This document shows, piece after piece, positions 18,101 through 25,584 of a stretch of DNA of 64,000 bases. Source of the stretch: Agromyces lapidis (lineage in GTDB: Bacteria; Actinomycetota; Actinomycetes; Actinomycetales; Microbacteriaceae). Each line of letters opens with the position of its first letter. Positions within the stretch are counted from its first letter, which is position 1. The stretch lies in contig NZ_WBIQ01000002.1 of assembly GCF_009749405.1 (NCBI RefSeq), forward strand, positions 62,001 through 126,000, in the 5' to 3' direction. The translations under genes were made by a program, and so were the position numbers. The notes below the pieces were generated by a model. The model ran no database searches and was not told the DNA's origin. It saw only the letters and a list, made by a program, of their open reading frames with translations.

Positions 18101-18824
18101 TGAGCACGTCGCGATTCGCCTGCACCTCGAGCTCGCAGGTCGGGCAGCGGCCGTCGTGGCTGTAGCGCGGGTCGCCCCAGGCGACGGGGCCGGTGTCGGC
18201 GACCCGGTCGGCGACGATGCGCTGCAGTCGGGCGACGCGCTCGAGGTACACCGGCAGGATGTCGTCGAGCCGGTGCGGGCTCACCGATCCGTCGCCGAGC
18301 AGCAGCTCGACGGTGTCGTCGAGCGGCACTTCGAGGCGGCGGAGCTGCTCGGCATAGGCGGCGAGCTGGAGCAGGGCGGTCACCCGGGCTCGCCGGGCGA
18401 GCTTCGCGTCTTGCACGCGATAGCGGCCGTCGGGCTGACGCACGATGAAGTCGGCGAAGCCGATGAACCCCTGCCCCGGCACCGGCTCGTCGCTGAACGT
18501 CGCCTGGAACACCACGGGCGCCCCGGCGCGGAACGCGGCGACCGTCGCGTCGACCGCGGCGGCGACCGCCTCGGCGTCGCGCACGTCTGGCCGCTCGATC
18601 TCGACGACGGCGTCGCCGAACTCGGCGCGGTAGCCCTCGAGCAGGCGGATCTCGTGCGCGTCGCCGAGCTCGCCGGCGCGGCGCAGCATCGGGTCGTCGA
18701 GGGGGGCGAACAGCGTGTCGCGCCCGAGCTTCACGTCGAGCTCGCGCAGGAACGCGAACTCGCAGTCGCTCGCCTTCTTCAGGTCGCTCGCGCTCGTGAC
18801 GACGAGGCCGTTCTGCCGATACAT
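15153..18824 (-). CDS. TM0106-family RecB-like nuclease fused to a superfamily 1 helicase
   Basis: The 1223-residue protein joins a PD-(D/E)XK nuclease to an Upf1/UvrD-like SF1 helicase. The nuclease has GFADF (Asp125), QDAK (Asp139, Lys141) and QLAAY (Gln153, Tyr157), the RecB-type order. A Cys-containing segment (CPTCELEV near 240) and an RNase H-like stretch (DLFFDFEGDPLY near 335) follow, as in TM0106 proteins. The helicase has Walker A GPPGTGKT (812-819), DEAG (926-929), GDPQQLPQ, VDKFQGQE (1117-1124) and LNVAISRAK. It probably processes DNA or RNA ends in repair or defence; the family is uncharacterised. The ATG at 18824 has GAGAGGAG before it. The 3' end is partly duplicated downstream. 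Confidence 0.9.
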   Translation of the reverse strand: MYRQNGLVVTSASDLKKASDCEFAFLRELDVKLGRDTLFAPLDDPMLRRAGELGDAHEIRLLEGYRAEFGDAVVEIERPDVRDAEAVAAAVDATVAAFRAGAPVVFQATFSDEPVPGQGFIGFADFIVRQPDGRYRVQDAKLARRARVTALLQLAAYAEQLRRLEVPLDDTVELLLGDGSVSPHRLDDILPVYLERVARLQRIVADRVADTGPVAWGDPRYSHDGRCPTCELEVQANRDVLMVGGMRVTQREPLAAAGITTIDALAASQGPVPHLMEATLENLRAQASLQLRAEAAASAAAASGAWHEGDPPLAPPVGVRDARAIAAIPEPNPGDLFFDFEGDPLYTEGDGTKWNLDYLWGMVDNAETYTAFWAHSFAEEREALVRFLEFVKLRRQVHPELHIFHYASYERTHLTAIAARHGVGEAEVDQLLADGVLVDLYPIVKRAVRVGSRSYSIKKLEPLYMGTELREADVKSGADSITEYVRAIELRASAVETGDRASEDEAARILADLADYNRYDCVSTLRLRDWLLALGAREGIRPVAASMLADRAEGKVYEASPLAQQLRAIVRERDEQATAAPGQPLGASVRDADTEALALASAAIDYHAREAKSFWWSHYLRCDQPLESWEEHRDVLVVDPARSGAIGRWYEEPRWQSARRELQLDGRVAPGSRFSVGGDVFLLYDWPAPFPSQSTRPGQRAWSNATVVEVTDEGVRVEERGQPGITWPELPVAIAPGAPPRADALRDAIAEWAAPIPARVPDLPPGPAIDVLRRRPPRAAGGLVPLGADHDYVPAVVESVRRLDRSYLAVQGPPGTGKTYLAAHVIAALVRDHGWRIGVVAQSHSVVENVLDAVVNAAGLDRGLVAKHLKDAGDAGRHGFTALNSKDGIAAFTSERPGGYVVGGTAWDFCNVRRVPRGSLDLLVIDEAGQFSLASTIAVSVSTKRLLLLGDPQQLPQVSQALHPEPVDASALGWVADGHDVLPAEYGYFLAESRRMHPAVAGPVSRLSYEGELHSHPVAERRSLEGVAPGVAPIPVVHEGNSTFSPEEAESVVHLVRSLVGREWTDAADSSTGPVTALPRPLDQRDLIVVTPYNAQLGTVREALDAAGFTEVPVGTVDKFQGQEAVVAIVSLAASSASSAPRGLEFLLLKNRLNVAISRAKWAAYLVYSPGLLEGLPHRAEGVAQLSAFMRLVGAEAPRPAGPRESDIADVDASQLAAPSPAS

Positions 18825-18908
18825 CGAGCTCCTCTCGCCGGGCGTGCTCCCACGGTATCGGCAGGGTGCGACATCGGCCGTGCGCGGGCCGGGCGCGAAC
18901 GACGGCGG

Positions 18909-19553
18909 CTACCGGGCCGCCGGATCCGACGACGAGTCGAGCGCCCCGCGCGGCAGGCCGAGCATGCCTTCGACGGCGTGGCTGATGAGCGAGCCGCGGT
19001 CGGTCGCGTCGCCCCAGCGCACGAGCGCCTGGGCGTTGAGCCCGTCGATCATGCCGAGCAGCTGCCAGGCGACGCCCGGGGCATCCGCAGTGTCGAAGTC
19101 GCCCGATCGCACGCCGTCCTCGATGACGCCCTGCAGCACCGACTGCCACGCATCCATCTGCTCGCGCACCGCGCGGGCGAGGCTCTCGCTGCGCCGGCCG
19201 AGCGCCCAGGCCTCGACCCAGACGACGGTGACGTCGTCGCGGGTGCCGTCGAGCAGGGTGCGGATGAGCCGGCCGAGCCTCGCACGCGGCCCGTCGAGCG
19301 GGGCGATGAGCGCCTCGACCTCGGCGATCTCGGCGCCGACGACGGTCTCGAAGGTGTTCGCGATGAGCGACTCCATGCTCGGCACGTAGTGGGCGACGAG
19401 GGCGGGCGCGACACCGGCACGGGCGGCGACGGCGCGAAGGGTGACGGCCGCGAGCCCCTCTTCGAGCGCGAGCTCGCGGGCGGCACCGGCGATGTCGCGG
19501 GTGCGCTCGTCGGGCGCTTTGCGGGCGGCGCGGGGCCGGGGCGTCGTTGACAT
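18909..19553 (-). CDS. TetR/AcrR-family transcriptional regulator (BetI-like)
   Basis: The 214-residue protein begins with a Pro/Arg tail, then the TetR helix-turn-helix: RTRDIAGAARELALEEGLAAVTLRAVAARAGVAPALVAHYVPSMESLI. The C-terminal part resembles BetI-type dimerisation domains (VVWVEAWALGRRSESLARAVREQMDAW). It is divergent from the agmatine deiminase operon, with 90 nt between. That gap has a perfect 9-2-9 palindrome, which is its likely operator, so it probably represses both itself and the aguA-amidase genes. The inducer could be agmatine or a related polyamine (inference). Confidence 0.88.
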   Translation of the reverse strand: MSTTPRPRAARKAPDERTRDIAGAARELALEEGLAAVTLRAVAARAGVAPALVAHYVPSMESLIANTFETVVGAEIAEVEALIAPLDGPRARLGRLIRTLLDGTRDDVTVVWVEAWALGRRSESLARAVREQMDAWQSVLQGVIEDGVRSGDFDTADAPGVAWQLLGMIDGLNAQALVRWGDATDRGSLISHAVEGMLGLPRGALDSSSDPAAR

Positions 19554-19583
19554 GATCCCCCATCATAGGTAGTCTCGCAGCAA

Positions 19584-19603
19584 TATTGATCATTTGATCA
19601 ATA
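19584..19603. promoter_or_regulatory. Palindromic operator in the tetR-aguA divergent gap
   Basis: TATTGATCA and TGATCAATA form a perfect 9-bp inverted repeat around TT. It is markedly AT-rich for this genome. It sits centrally between the starts at 19553 and 19644. TetR binding is inferred from position and symmetry. Confidence 0.75.
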
Positions 19604-19643
19604 GACCTCGGACGCAACGTACATCTCGAAGGGGAGAACCCGC

Positions 19644-20678
19644 ATGGCTTGGCGCATGCCCGCTGAAACCGCACCGCACGAGCGCACCTGGATGGCGTTC
19701 CCGGTGGCCGACAACGTCGCCGACACCTCGCCCGAGGAGACCGCACTGACCTTCGCCGCGTGGGCCGCCGTCGCGAACGCGGTGGTCGAGTTCGAGCCCG
19801 TGACGATCCTCGTCGACGCGAGCGCGCTCGGCGAGGCCCGCGGACTGCTCGACCCGCGGGTCGAGGTCGTCGAGTGCCCGGTCGACGAGTTCTGGATGCG
19901 CGACCACGGCCCCACCTTCGTCGTCGACGACGAGCGTCCCGGTGTGCTCGGCGCCGTCGACTGGACCTTCAACGGCTGGGGTGCGCCGGCCTGGGCGCAC
20001 TGGGAGAAGTCGGCCGAGCACGCCCGATTCGTCGCCGAGCGCGTCGGCGCCGAGCTCGTCTCGAGCGCGCTCGTGAACGAGGGCGGCGGCATCCACGTCG
20101 ACGGCGAGGGCACGGTGCTGCTCACCGAGACCGTGCAGCTCGACCCGCGTCGCAACCCCTACGCCGACAAGCGTCGCGTCGAGGCCGAGATGGCGCGCAC
20201 GATCGGCGCGTCGAAGGCGATCTGGCTGCCCCGCGGCCTCACCCGCGACTACGACGAGTTCGGCACGAACGGGCACGTCGACATCGTCGCGACGCTGACC
20301 GCGCCCGGCAAGGTGCTCGTGCACTCGCAGCGCAACCCCGAGCACCCCGACTTCGAGGTCAGCCGCGAGATCATCGCGCTGCTCTCGGCGTCGACGGATG
20401 CCTCGGGGCGCACCCTCGAGGTCACCGAGATCCCCGCGCCGTCGACGATCCGCGACGACGAGGGCTTCGTCGACTACAGCTACGTCAACCACCTGGTCGT
20501 GAACGGCGGGGTCATCGCGTGCGGCTTCGGCGACGACGAGGCGGATGCCACGGCGCGCGAGATCCTCGAAGCGGTCTACCCGGGCCGGCGTGCAGTGACG
20601 GTCGACGCGCGCCAGATCTTCGCCGGCGGCGGGGGCATCCACTGCATCACCCAGCAGCAGCCGGCGGTCGCCCGATGA
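19644..20678 (+). CDS. aguA: Agmatine deiminase
   Basis: The 344-residue protein belongs to the PPAD/agmatine deiminase family. The start is supported by GAAGGGGAGAACCCGC before the ATG. Family marks are PHERTWMAFP at the N-terminus, EFWMRDHGPTFVVD, NEGGGIHVDGEGTVLLTET, GTNGHVDIVA, and the C-terminal nucleophile motif GGGIHCITQQQP with the catalytic Cys. It converts agmatine to N-carbamoylputrescine and ammonia. Its stop overlaps the start of an amidase gene (ATGA), so the two are translated together. The usual second-step enzyme (nitrilase-type AguB) is absent here; the amidase may act instead (inference). The divergent TetR protein probably controls the pair. Confidence 0.93.
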   Translation: MAWRMPAETAPHERTWMAFPVADNVADTSPEETALTFAAWAAVANAVVEFEPVTILVDASALGEARGLLDPRVEVVECPVDEFWMRDHGPTFVVDDERPGVLGAVDWTFNGWGAPAWAHWEKSAEHARFVAERVGAELVSSALVNEGGGIHVDGEGTVLLTETVQLDPRRNPYADKRRVEAEMARTIGASKAIWLPRGLTRDYDEFGTNGHVDIVATLTAPGKVLVHSQRNPEHPDFEVSREIIALLSASTDASGRTLEVTEIPAPSTIRDDEGFVDYSYVNHLVVNGGVIACGFGDDEADATAREILEAVYPGRRAVTVDARQIFAGGGGIHCITQQQPAVAR

Positions 20679-22399
20679 GCCTCGACGTCGTCGAGGCCTC
20701 GATCGCCGAGCTGCGCGGTGCGCTCGAGCGCGGAGAGACGACCTCCGTGGAGCTGCTCGACGCGTACCTCGCCCGCATCACGGCGTACGACGCACCCGGT
20801 ACGGCGACGGCGCTCAACGCGCTCGTGGTCATGAACCCCGAGGCGCGTGCCGACGCGCTCGCGGCCGACGAGCGTCGCGCGCGCGGCGAGGTGCGGGGCC
20901 CGCTCGACGGGATCCCGTACTCCGCGAAGGACAGCTACCTCGCGAAGGGCCTCACGGCCGCCGCGGGCTCGCCCGCGTTCGAGCACCTCGTCGCGCAGCG
21001 CGACGCGTTCACGATCGAGCGCCTGCGGGCGGCGGGCGCCGTGCTCATCGGGCTCACGAACATGCCCCCGATGGCGAACGGCGGCATGCAGCGCGGCGTC
21101 TACGGACGCGCCGAGAGCCCGTACAACGCCGAGTTCCTGACGGCGGCGTTCGGCTCGGGCTCGTCGAACGGTTCGGGCACGGCGACGGCCGCGTCGTTCG
21201 CGGCGTTCGGACTCGGCGAGGAGACCTGGTCGAGCGGGCGGGCGCCGGCGTCGAACAACGGACTGTGCGCCTACACGCCGTCGCGCGGCGTCATCTCGAC
21301 CCGCGGCAACTGGCCGCTCGTGCCGACGATGGACGTCGTCGTGCCGCACACGCGCAGCATGGCCGACCTGCTCGAGGTGCTCGACGTCATCGTCGCCGAC
21401 GACGCCGAGACGCGGGGCGACTTCTGGCGAGCGCAGCCGTGGGTGGCGCTGCCGGCGGCGTCCGAGGTGCGGCCCGCGTCGTACCCGGCGCTCCGGGCCG
21501 GGGATGCCTCGGCCGGGCGTGCGGCGCTCGCGGGCAAGCGGTTCGGGGTGCCGGCGATGTACGTCAACGCCGACCCGCTCGCCGGCACCGGCGAGCACGT
21601 CGGCATCGGCGGCCCGACCGGCCGGCGTATCGAGACCCGCGCCTCGGTCATCGCCCTGTGGGAGGCGGCGCGCCGCGACCTCGAGGCGGCCGGCGCCGAG
21701 GTCGTCGAGGTCGACTTCCCGGTGGTGTCGAACTACGAGGGCGATCGTCCGGGTGCGCCGACCCTCGCGACCCGCGGCCTCGTCTCGCCCGAGTTCCTGC
21801 ACCGCGAGATCATCGACCTGTCGGCGTGGGCGTGGGAGGACTTCCTCGCGGCGAACGGCGACCCTGAGCTCTCGACGCTCGCGGGCGTCGACGGGGCGTC
21901 GATCTTCCCGCATCCCGAGGGCGCGCTGCCCGATCGCTACGACGGGTTCGACGACGACATCGCGACGTATCCGGCGCAGGTGCGCGAGCACCCCGTGGCC
22001 TCGCTCGCCGAGATCCCCGAGCTCGAGCAGGGACTGCGCGGACTCGAGGAGACACGCCGCATCGACCTCGAGCAGTGGATGGACGAGCTCGGTCTCGACG
22101 CGGTCGTGTTTCCGGCGGCGGCCGACGTCGGCCCCGCCGACATGGACGTGAACGAGGCCTCTGCCGACCTGGGCTGGCGCAACGGCGTGTGGGTCTCGAA
22201 CGGCAATCTCGTGCCGCGCCACCTCGGCATCCCGACCGTGACGGTGCCGATGGGCACGATGGCCGACATCGGCATGCCCGTCGGCCTCACCTTCGCCGGG
22301 CGCGCCTACGACGACACGGCGCTGCTGACGCTCGCCGCGGCCTTCGAGGCGACCGGCTCGCGCCGCACCGAGCCGCCGCGCACGCCGCGTCTCTCCTAG
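20675..22399 (+). CDS. Amidase-signature family amidohydrolase
   Basis: The ATG at 20675 overlaps the aguA stop by 4 nt. The 574-residue protein has the amidase-signature triad elements: GIPYSAKDSYLAKG (catalytic Lys in AKDS), and the Gly/Ser-rich loop AFGSGSSNGSGTATAASFAAFGLGEETWSS with the cis-Ser and the nucleophile position. SNNGLCAYTPSRGVIS follows. The C-terminal part (NLVPRHLGIPTVTVPMGTMADIGMPVGLTFAGRAYDD) is standard for the family. Operon context suggests hydrolysis of the carbamoyl or amide product of agmatine breakdown. That would be a non-orthologous replacement of AguB and is not proven. Its last 4 nt overlap the convergent next gene. Confidence 0.88.
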   Translation: MSLDVVEASIAELRGALERGETTSVELLDAYLARITAYDAPGTATALNALVVMNPEARADALAADERRARGEVRGPLDGIPYSAKDSYLAKGLTAAAGSPAFEHLVAQRDAFTIERLRAAGAVLIGLTNMPPMANGGMQRGVYGRAESPYNAEFLTAAFGSGSSNGSGTATAASFAAFGLGEETWSSGRAPASNNGLCAYTPSRGVISTRGNWPLVPTMDVVVPHTRSMADLLEVLDVIVADDAETRGDFWRAQPWVALPAASEVRPASYPALRAGDASAGRAALAGKRFGVPAMYVNADPLAGTGEHVGIGGPTGRRIETRASVIALWEAARRDLEAAGAEVVEVDFPVVSNYEGDRPGAPTLATRGLVSPEFLHREIIDLSAWAWEDFLAANGDPELSTLAGVDGASIFPHPEGALPDRYDGFDDDIATYPAQVREHPVASLAEIPELEQGLRGLEETRRIDLEQWMDELGLDAVVFPAAADVGPADMDVNEASADLGWRNGVWVSNGNLVPRHLGIPTVTVPMGTMADIGMPVGLTFAGRAYDDTALLTLAAAFEATGSRRTEPPRTPRLS

Positions 22400-22962
22400 C
22401 TCCGGGAGGAGCCGGGCTCGACGCCCCTCGTCCACTCGGAGAGGGGCGTCGAGTTCGCCCGTGCGCGCTCGAGCGCGGGCCGATCGAACAGTTCGAGTCG
22501 CGTCGCCGATTCGACGTGGACGCGCGTGCGCAGCAGTTTCGCGGCGATGCGCTCCAGCTCGTACGACTCCCCGCCGCCGCGGTGCAGTGCGGTCGTGACG
22601 AGGAGTTCGAGTGGGCGCGGCGGCATCCACGGTGTCTCGTCATCGATCTCGTCGTCGATCACCCCGTCGTCGCGTGCGACGCCATCGGTGCCGTCGTCGC
22701 CGAGGTGGAGGATCCTGACGTCGGTCGCCTCGCGCTTCGCGAACACCCGGATCAGCTCGTCACGACGAAGCATGAGGCGCTCGGCGACCGGAAGCTCGTC
22801 GAACGTCACCCGACCGTCGATCCTCACCACCGAGCCTCGACGCTGGGCGTACTCTGCGATCGCGTCGGCGACGAGATACGACCTGGTCGTATCGAGGAGA
22901 TACGCCAGGTCGGTGATCGCGCGGTGCGTCTGGTCATCGACTCGGATGGTTCGTGTCGGCAT
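22396..22962 (-). CDS. Ribbon-helix-helix protein with degenerate nucleotidyltransferase-like C-terminus
   Basis: The 188-residue protein starts at an ATG preceded by GAGGAG. Residues 1-45 (TRTIRVDDQTHRAITDLAYLLDTTRSYLVADAIAEYAQRR) have the pattern of a ribbon-helix-helix DNA-binding domain. The rest (RRDELIRVFAKREATDVRILHLGDD ... LLRTRVHVESATRLELFDRPALERARANSTPL) resembles the start and end of MNT-type minimal nucleotidyltransferases. However, the GS...DxD catalytic motif is replaced by an Asp-rich segment near 100. I infer an antitoxin-like or regulatory protein; the fold of the second half is a guess. No HEPN or toxin partner is adjacent. It is convergent with, and overlaps, the amidase gene. 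Confidence 0.65.
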   Translation of the reverse strand: MPTRTIRVDDQTHRAITDLAYLLDTTRSYLVADAIAEYAQRRGSVVRIDGRVTFDELPVAERLMLRRDELIRVFAKREATDVRILHLGDDGTDGVARDDGVIDDEIDDETPWMPPRPLELLVTTALHRGGGESYELERIAAKLLRTRVHVESATRLELFDRPALERARANSTPLSEWTRGVEPGSSRS

Positions 22963-23025
22963 GCTGCTCCTCGATTGCGTGGTTCCGTGCCGTCAGCGAG
23001 CTGGGAGGTCCGCTTGGCGGACGGC

Positions 23026-23119
23026 GTGCACAAGTGGCCTTGTGGACGCCCGGGGTGTGGAGTTGTGGAACTGTGGACGCCCGGGGTGTGGAGTTGTGGA
23101 ACTGTGGACGTCGTCCACG
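23026..23119. repeat. TGTGG-rich intergenic element with 31-bp tandem repeat, copy 1
   Basis: The element opens with GTGCACAAGTGGCCTTGTGG. Two perfect 31-bp copies follow (23041-23071 and 23072-23102), each beginning TGTGGACGCCCGGGGTGTGG, then an 8-bp partial third. It closes with a 7-1-7 palindrome, GTGGACG-T-CGTCCAC (23105-23119). TGTGGA, the complement of the DnaA-box core TCCACA, occurs seven times. A related element lies at 58499. Confidence 0.7.
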
Positions 23120-23233
23120 GAGCGATACTCCCTCCGGACGCGACTCCGGACCACGTCGAACAGGATCCTGTGGAGCCTCGGGGGACCACCCAGGATGTCG
23201 AGGACCGGTGCCACGACCGACCCGTGGAGGCGA

Positions 23234-24853
23234 TCAGCGCACGTCGAACGAGATCTCGTGGAGACCGGTGGCCCCGTCGGGAACGACGCCCTGCTCGTCC
23301 GCGATCTGCACCGCTCCGTCGGCCCCGATCGCACGCACGCGGGCGGTGTGGGTGCCGGGCGAGGCATCCGGCCATTCGTAGCGCCACTGCACCCAGGTGT
23401 CGCTCGAGATCGCGGTCGCGAGCGTCGCCGGGCGCCAGTCGCCGTCGTCGAGCTGCACCTCGACGGCGTCGATGCCGACGTGCTGGTGCCAGGCGACGCC
23501 GGCGAGCACCGCCGCGCCGGCATCGACGGGCCGTCCGCCGCGGGGCACGTCGATGCGTGACGACAGCTTGATCGGGCCCTGCGCGCTCCAGCCGCGATCG
23601 GTCCAGTAGGCGTTGACGGCGTCGAAGCGGGTCACCTCGAGCTCGACCACCCATTTCGTCGCCGAGACGTAGCCGTAGAGGCCCGGCACGACCATGCGCA
23701 CCGGGAACCCGTGCTCGACCGGCAGCGGCTCGCCGTTCATGCCGACCGCGAGGATCGCGGCCCGGTCGTCCTGCAGCACCTCGAGCGGCGTCGACGCGGT
23801 GAACCCGTCGACGCTGCGCGAGAGCACCATGTCGGCCCCGGCGAGCGGGCGGGCCCGGGCGAGCAGTTCGCGAATCGGATGCCCCAACCACACCGCATTG
23901 CCGATGAGGCTGCCGCCCACCTCGTTCGAGACGCACGCGAGGGTCGTGACGCTCTCGTCGAGGGGGAGGGCGAGCAACTCGTCCCAGGTGAGCTCGACCT
24001 CGCGCTCGACCATGCCGTGGATGCGCAGGCGCCACTCGGCCGGATCGACGAGCGGCACGGCGAGTGCGGTGTCGATGCGGTAGAACTCCGCGTTCGGGGT
24101 GATCACCGGGGCGAGGCCGTCGATGCCGAGCTCGGCGCCCGACGGCACCGACGCGGTCGTCGCCGGAGCCGGCAGCCTGATCGCGTCGCGCACGGCAGAG
24201 AGCGCCCGTCCGCCCGCACGCAATGCCGAGCCCGCGACCGTCGCGAGCACCCCGATGGCGGCCGCCCCGCCGGCCCACACGAGGAAGCCGCGTCGCGTCG
24301 CCCCATCAGCGGTCGCGTCGGCTCCGTCGCCGTCGGCCCCAACGCCGTCAGCTCCGCGGGCCGCTGCTCCGTCGGCCGGGGAGCGATCTCCGGCGCCCGC
24401 GCCGCCTCGGCGCAACCGCCCGATCAGCACTCGCAGCGCCAGCACCGCCGCGACCCCCGCGACGAGCGACGGCACCACGGCGAGCATCGGCGCGTTCGCC
24501 CGCGTCGCCGCCGCCAGCGCGCCGACGGCGCCGAACAGGCCGAGCACGACCTGCCCCCACGGCGGGCGGCGCGCCTCGAGCACCCCGGCGGCGCCCGAGA
24601 CCACGAGCAGCACGATGCCGATGCCGATGAGCAGCGCGGGCTTGTCGCCGGTGCCGAAGAGTGCGATCGCCGTGTCCTTCGCCCACGGCGGCGCGAGGTC
24701 GATGAGCGCGGCGCCGACCACCACGAACGGCCCCGACTCGGGTGCGATGATCGCCGCGGTCAGCTCGCCGAGCCCCGCACCGAAGACGGCCGCGCCGGCG
24801 CCGGCGGCGGCCGGGAGCACCCAGCGGCGGGTTCGGGAGCGCGTCTCGCCCAT
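23234..24853 (-). CDS. Membrane-anchored molybdopterin-dependent oxidoreductase (sulfite oxidase-like)
   Basis: The 539-residue protein has about four N-terminal transmembrane helices and then a low-complexity Gly/Ala/Asp linker (about 150-190). Next come a twin-Arg-like start RRGFLVWAGG with another hydrophobic helix, and the Mo-cofactor domain from about 225. The molybdenum-ligand Cys is in TTLACVSNEVGG, followed by LSRSVDGFTASTPLE and GFPVRMVVPGLYGYVSATKWV. The C-terminal Mo-co dimerisation domain (LAGVAWHQHVGIDAVEVQLDDGDW) ends the protein. It probably oxidises or reduces a sulfur or related oxyanion substrate outside the membrane. The ATG lies 6 nt after TACGCT, so it is likely leaderless. 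It is monocistronic. Confidence 0.9.
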   Translation of the reverse strand: MGETRSRTRRWVLPAAAGAGAAVFGAGLGELTAAIIAPESGPFVVVGAALIDLAPPWAKDTAIALFGTGDKPALLIGIGIVLLVVSGAAGVLEARRPPWGQVVLGLFGAVGALAAATRANAPMLAVVPSLVAGVAAVLALRVLIGRLRRGGAGAGDRSPADGAAARGADGVGADGDGADATADGATRRGFLVWAGGAAAIGVLATVAGSALRAGGRALSAVRDAIRLPAPATTASVPSGAELGIDGLAPVITPNAEFYRIDTALAVPLVDPAEWRLRIHGMVEREVELTWDELLALPLDESVTTLACVSNEVGGSLIGNAVWLGHPIRELLARARPLAGADMVLSRSVDGFTASTPLEVLQDDRAAILAVGMNGEPLPVEHGFPVRMVVPGLYGYVSATKWVVELEVTRFDAVNAYWTDRGWSAQGPIKLSSRIDVPRGGRPVDAGAAVLAGVAWHQHVGIDAVEVQLDDGDWRPATLATAISSDTWVQWRYEWPDASPGTHTARVRAIGADGAVQIADEQGVVPDGATGLHEISFDVR

Positions 24854-24882
24854 GTGTTCAGCGTACGCGCGAGCCGGCGGGA

Positions 24883-25584
24883 TCAGTGCGCGCGCACGAA
24901 CTCCGCGGTCGGCAGCGCGAGCCCCGCCCCGATCTCGGCCGCCGGGCGCTTCGCGCCCTTCACCTCGAACGAGTGGTTGCCGCCCTCGATCCAGTCGACG
25001 ACGGCGTTCGCGCCGACCCGCTCGGCCACCTCGTCGAGCTGCTCGTTCGGAATCGCGAAGGGGTCGTTGCGCCCCTGCAGGAAGAGCATCGGCACGGTGA
25101 TTCCGGGCAGGTGCTCGTCGCGCGGCTTCTCGGGCTTGCCCGGCGCGTGCAGCGGATACCCGAGGAAGACGAGCCCCGCGACCTCCAGGCCCTCGGCGAC
25201 CGCCATCGACGCCATGCGTCCGCCGAAGGACTTGCCGGCCGCCCAGATCGGCGCGCCGGCGAGGCCCGCGGCCGCCGCGCGCGCGGTCGCGACCGCGACG
25301 ACCTCGCGCCAGGCGGCGATCGCTGCCGGTGGCCGGTCGGGGAACTTCCGCCCGGCCTCCCGATAGGCGAAGTTGAAGCGCAGGGTCGCGAATCCGGCGT
25401 CGTTCAGCGCGCGCGTGTAGCCCGACATGAAGGGATGCTCCATGCCCGCCCCCGCGCCATGGGCGACGACGATCGTGGCCGCAGCCGGCGATGCGCCCGC
25501 AGCGCGCCCGGCGACCGCCGACACGGGCCCGCCGTCGAGTTCGACGGTGAGGCGCTCCTCGACTTCGGTCAGCACGTCGCTCAC
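24883..25584 (-). CDS. Alpha/beta hydrolase (KAN/dienelactone-hydrolase-like)
   Basis: The GTG at 25584 overlaps the upstream stop by 4 nt (GTGA) and gives 233 residues. The oxyanion region is VVAHGAGAGMEHPFMSGYTRAL, the nucleophile elbow is AAGKSFGGRMAS, the acid is in LQGRNDPFA, and the catalytic His is in EGGNHSFEV. This pattern matches the small KANL3/Tex30-like alpha/beta hydrolases. The substrate is unknown. Coupling to the upstream DUF2207 membrane protein implies shared expression. The gene ends 29 nt before the sulfite-oxidase-like gene start on the same strand. Confidence 0.87.
   Translation of the reverse strand: MSDVLTEVEERLTVELDGGPVSAVAGRAAGASPAAATIVVAHGAGAGMEHPFMSGYTRALNDAGFATLRFNFAYREAGRKFPDRPPAAIAAWREVVAVATARAAAAGLAGAPIWAAGKSFGGRMASMAVAEGLEVAGLVFLGYPLHAPGKPEKPRDEHLPGITVPMLFLQGRNDPFAIPNEQLDEVAERVGANAVVDWIEGGNHSFEVKGAKRPAAEIGAGLALPTAEFVRAH

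Noticed and set aside
22489-22504. CGAACAGTTCG, LexA-box-like
   Set aside because: The half-sites lack the spacing of an actinobacterial SOS box, and the site lies inside a coding sequence.
23120-23233. Possible insertion-sequence remnant after the TGTGG element
   Set aside because: Translations on both strands gave no transposase motif, and no terminal inverted repeats were found.
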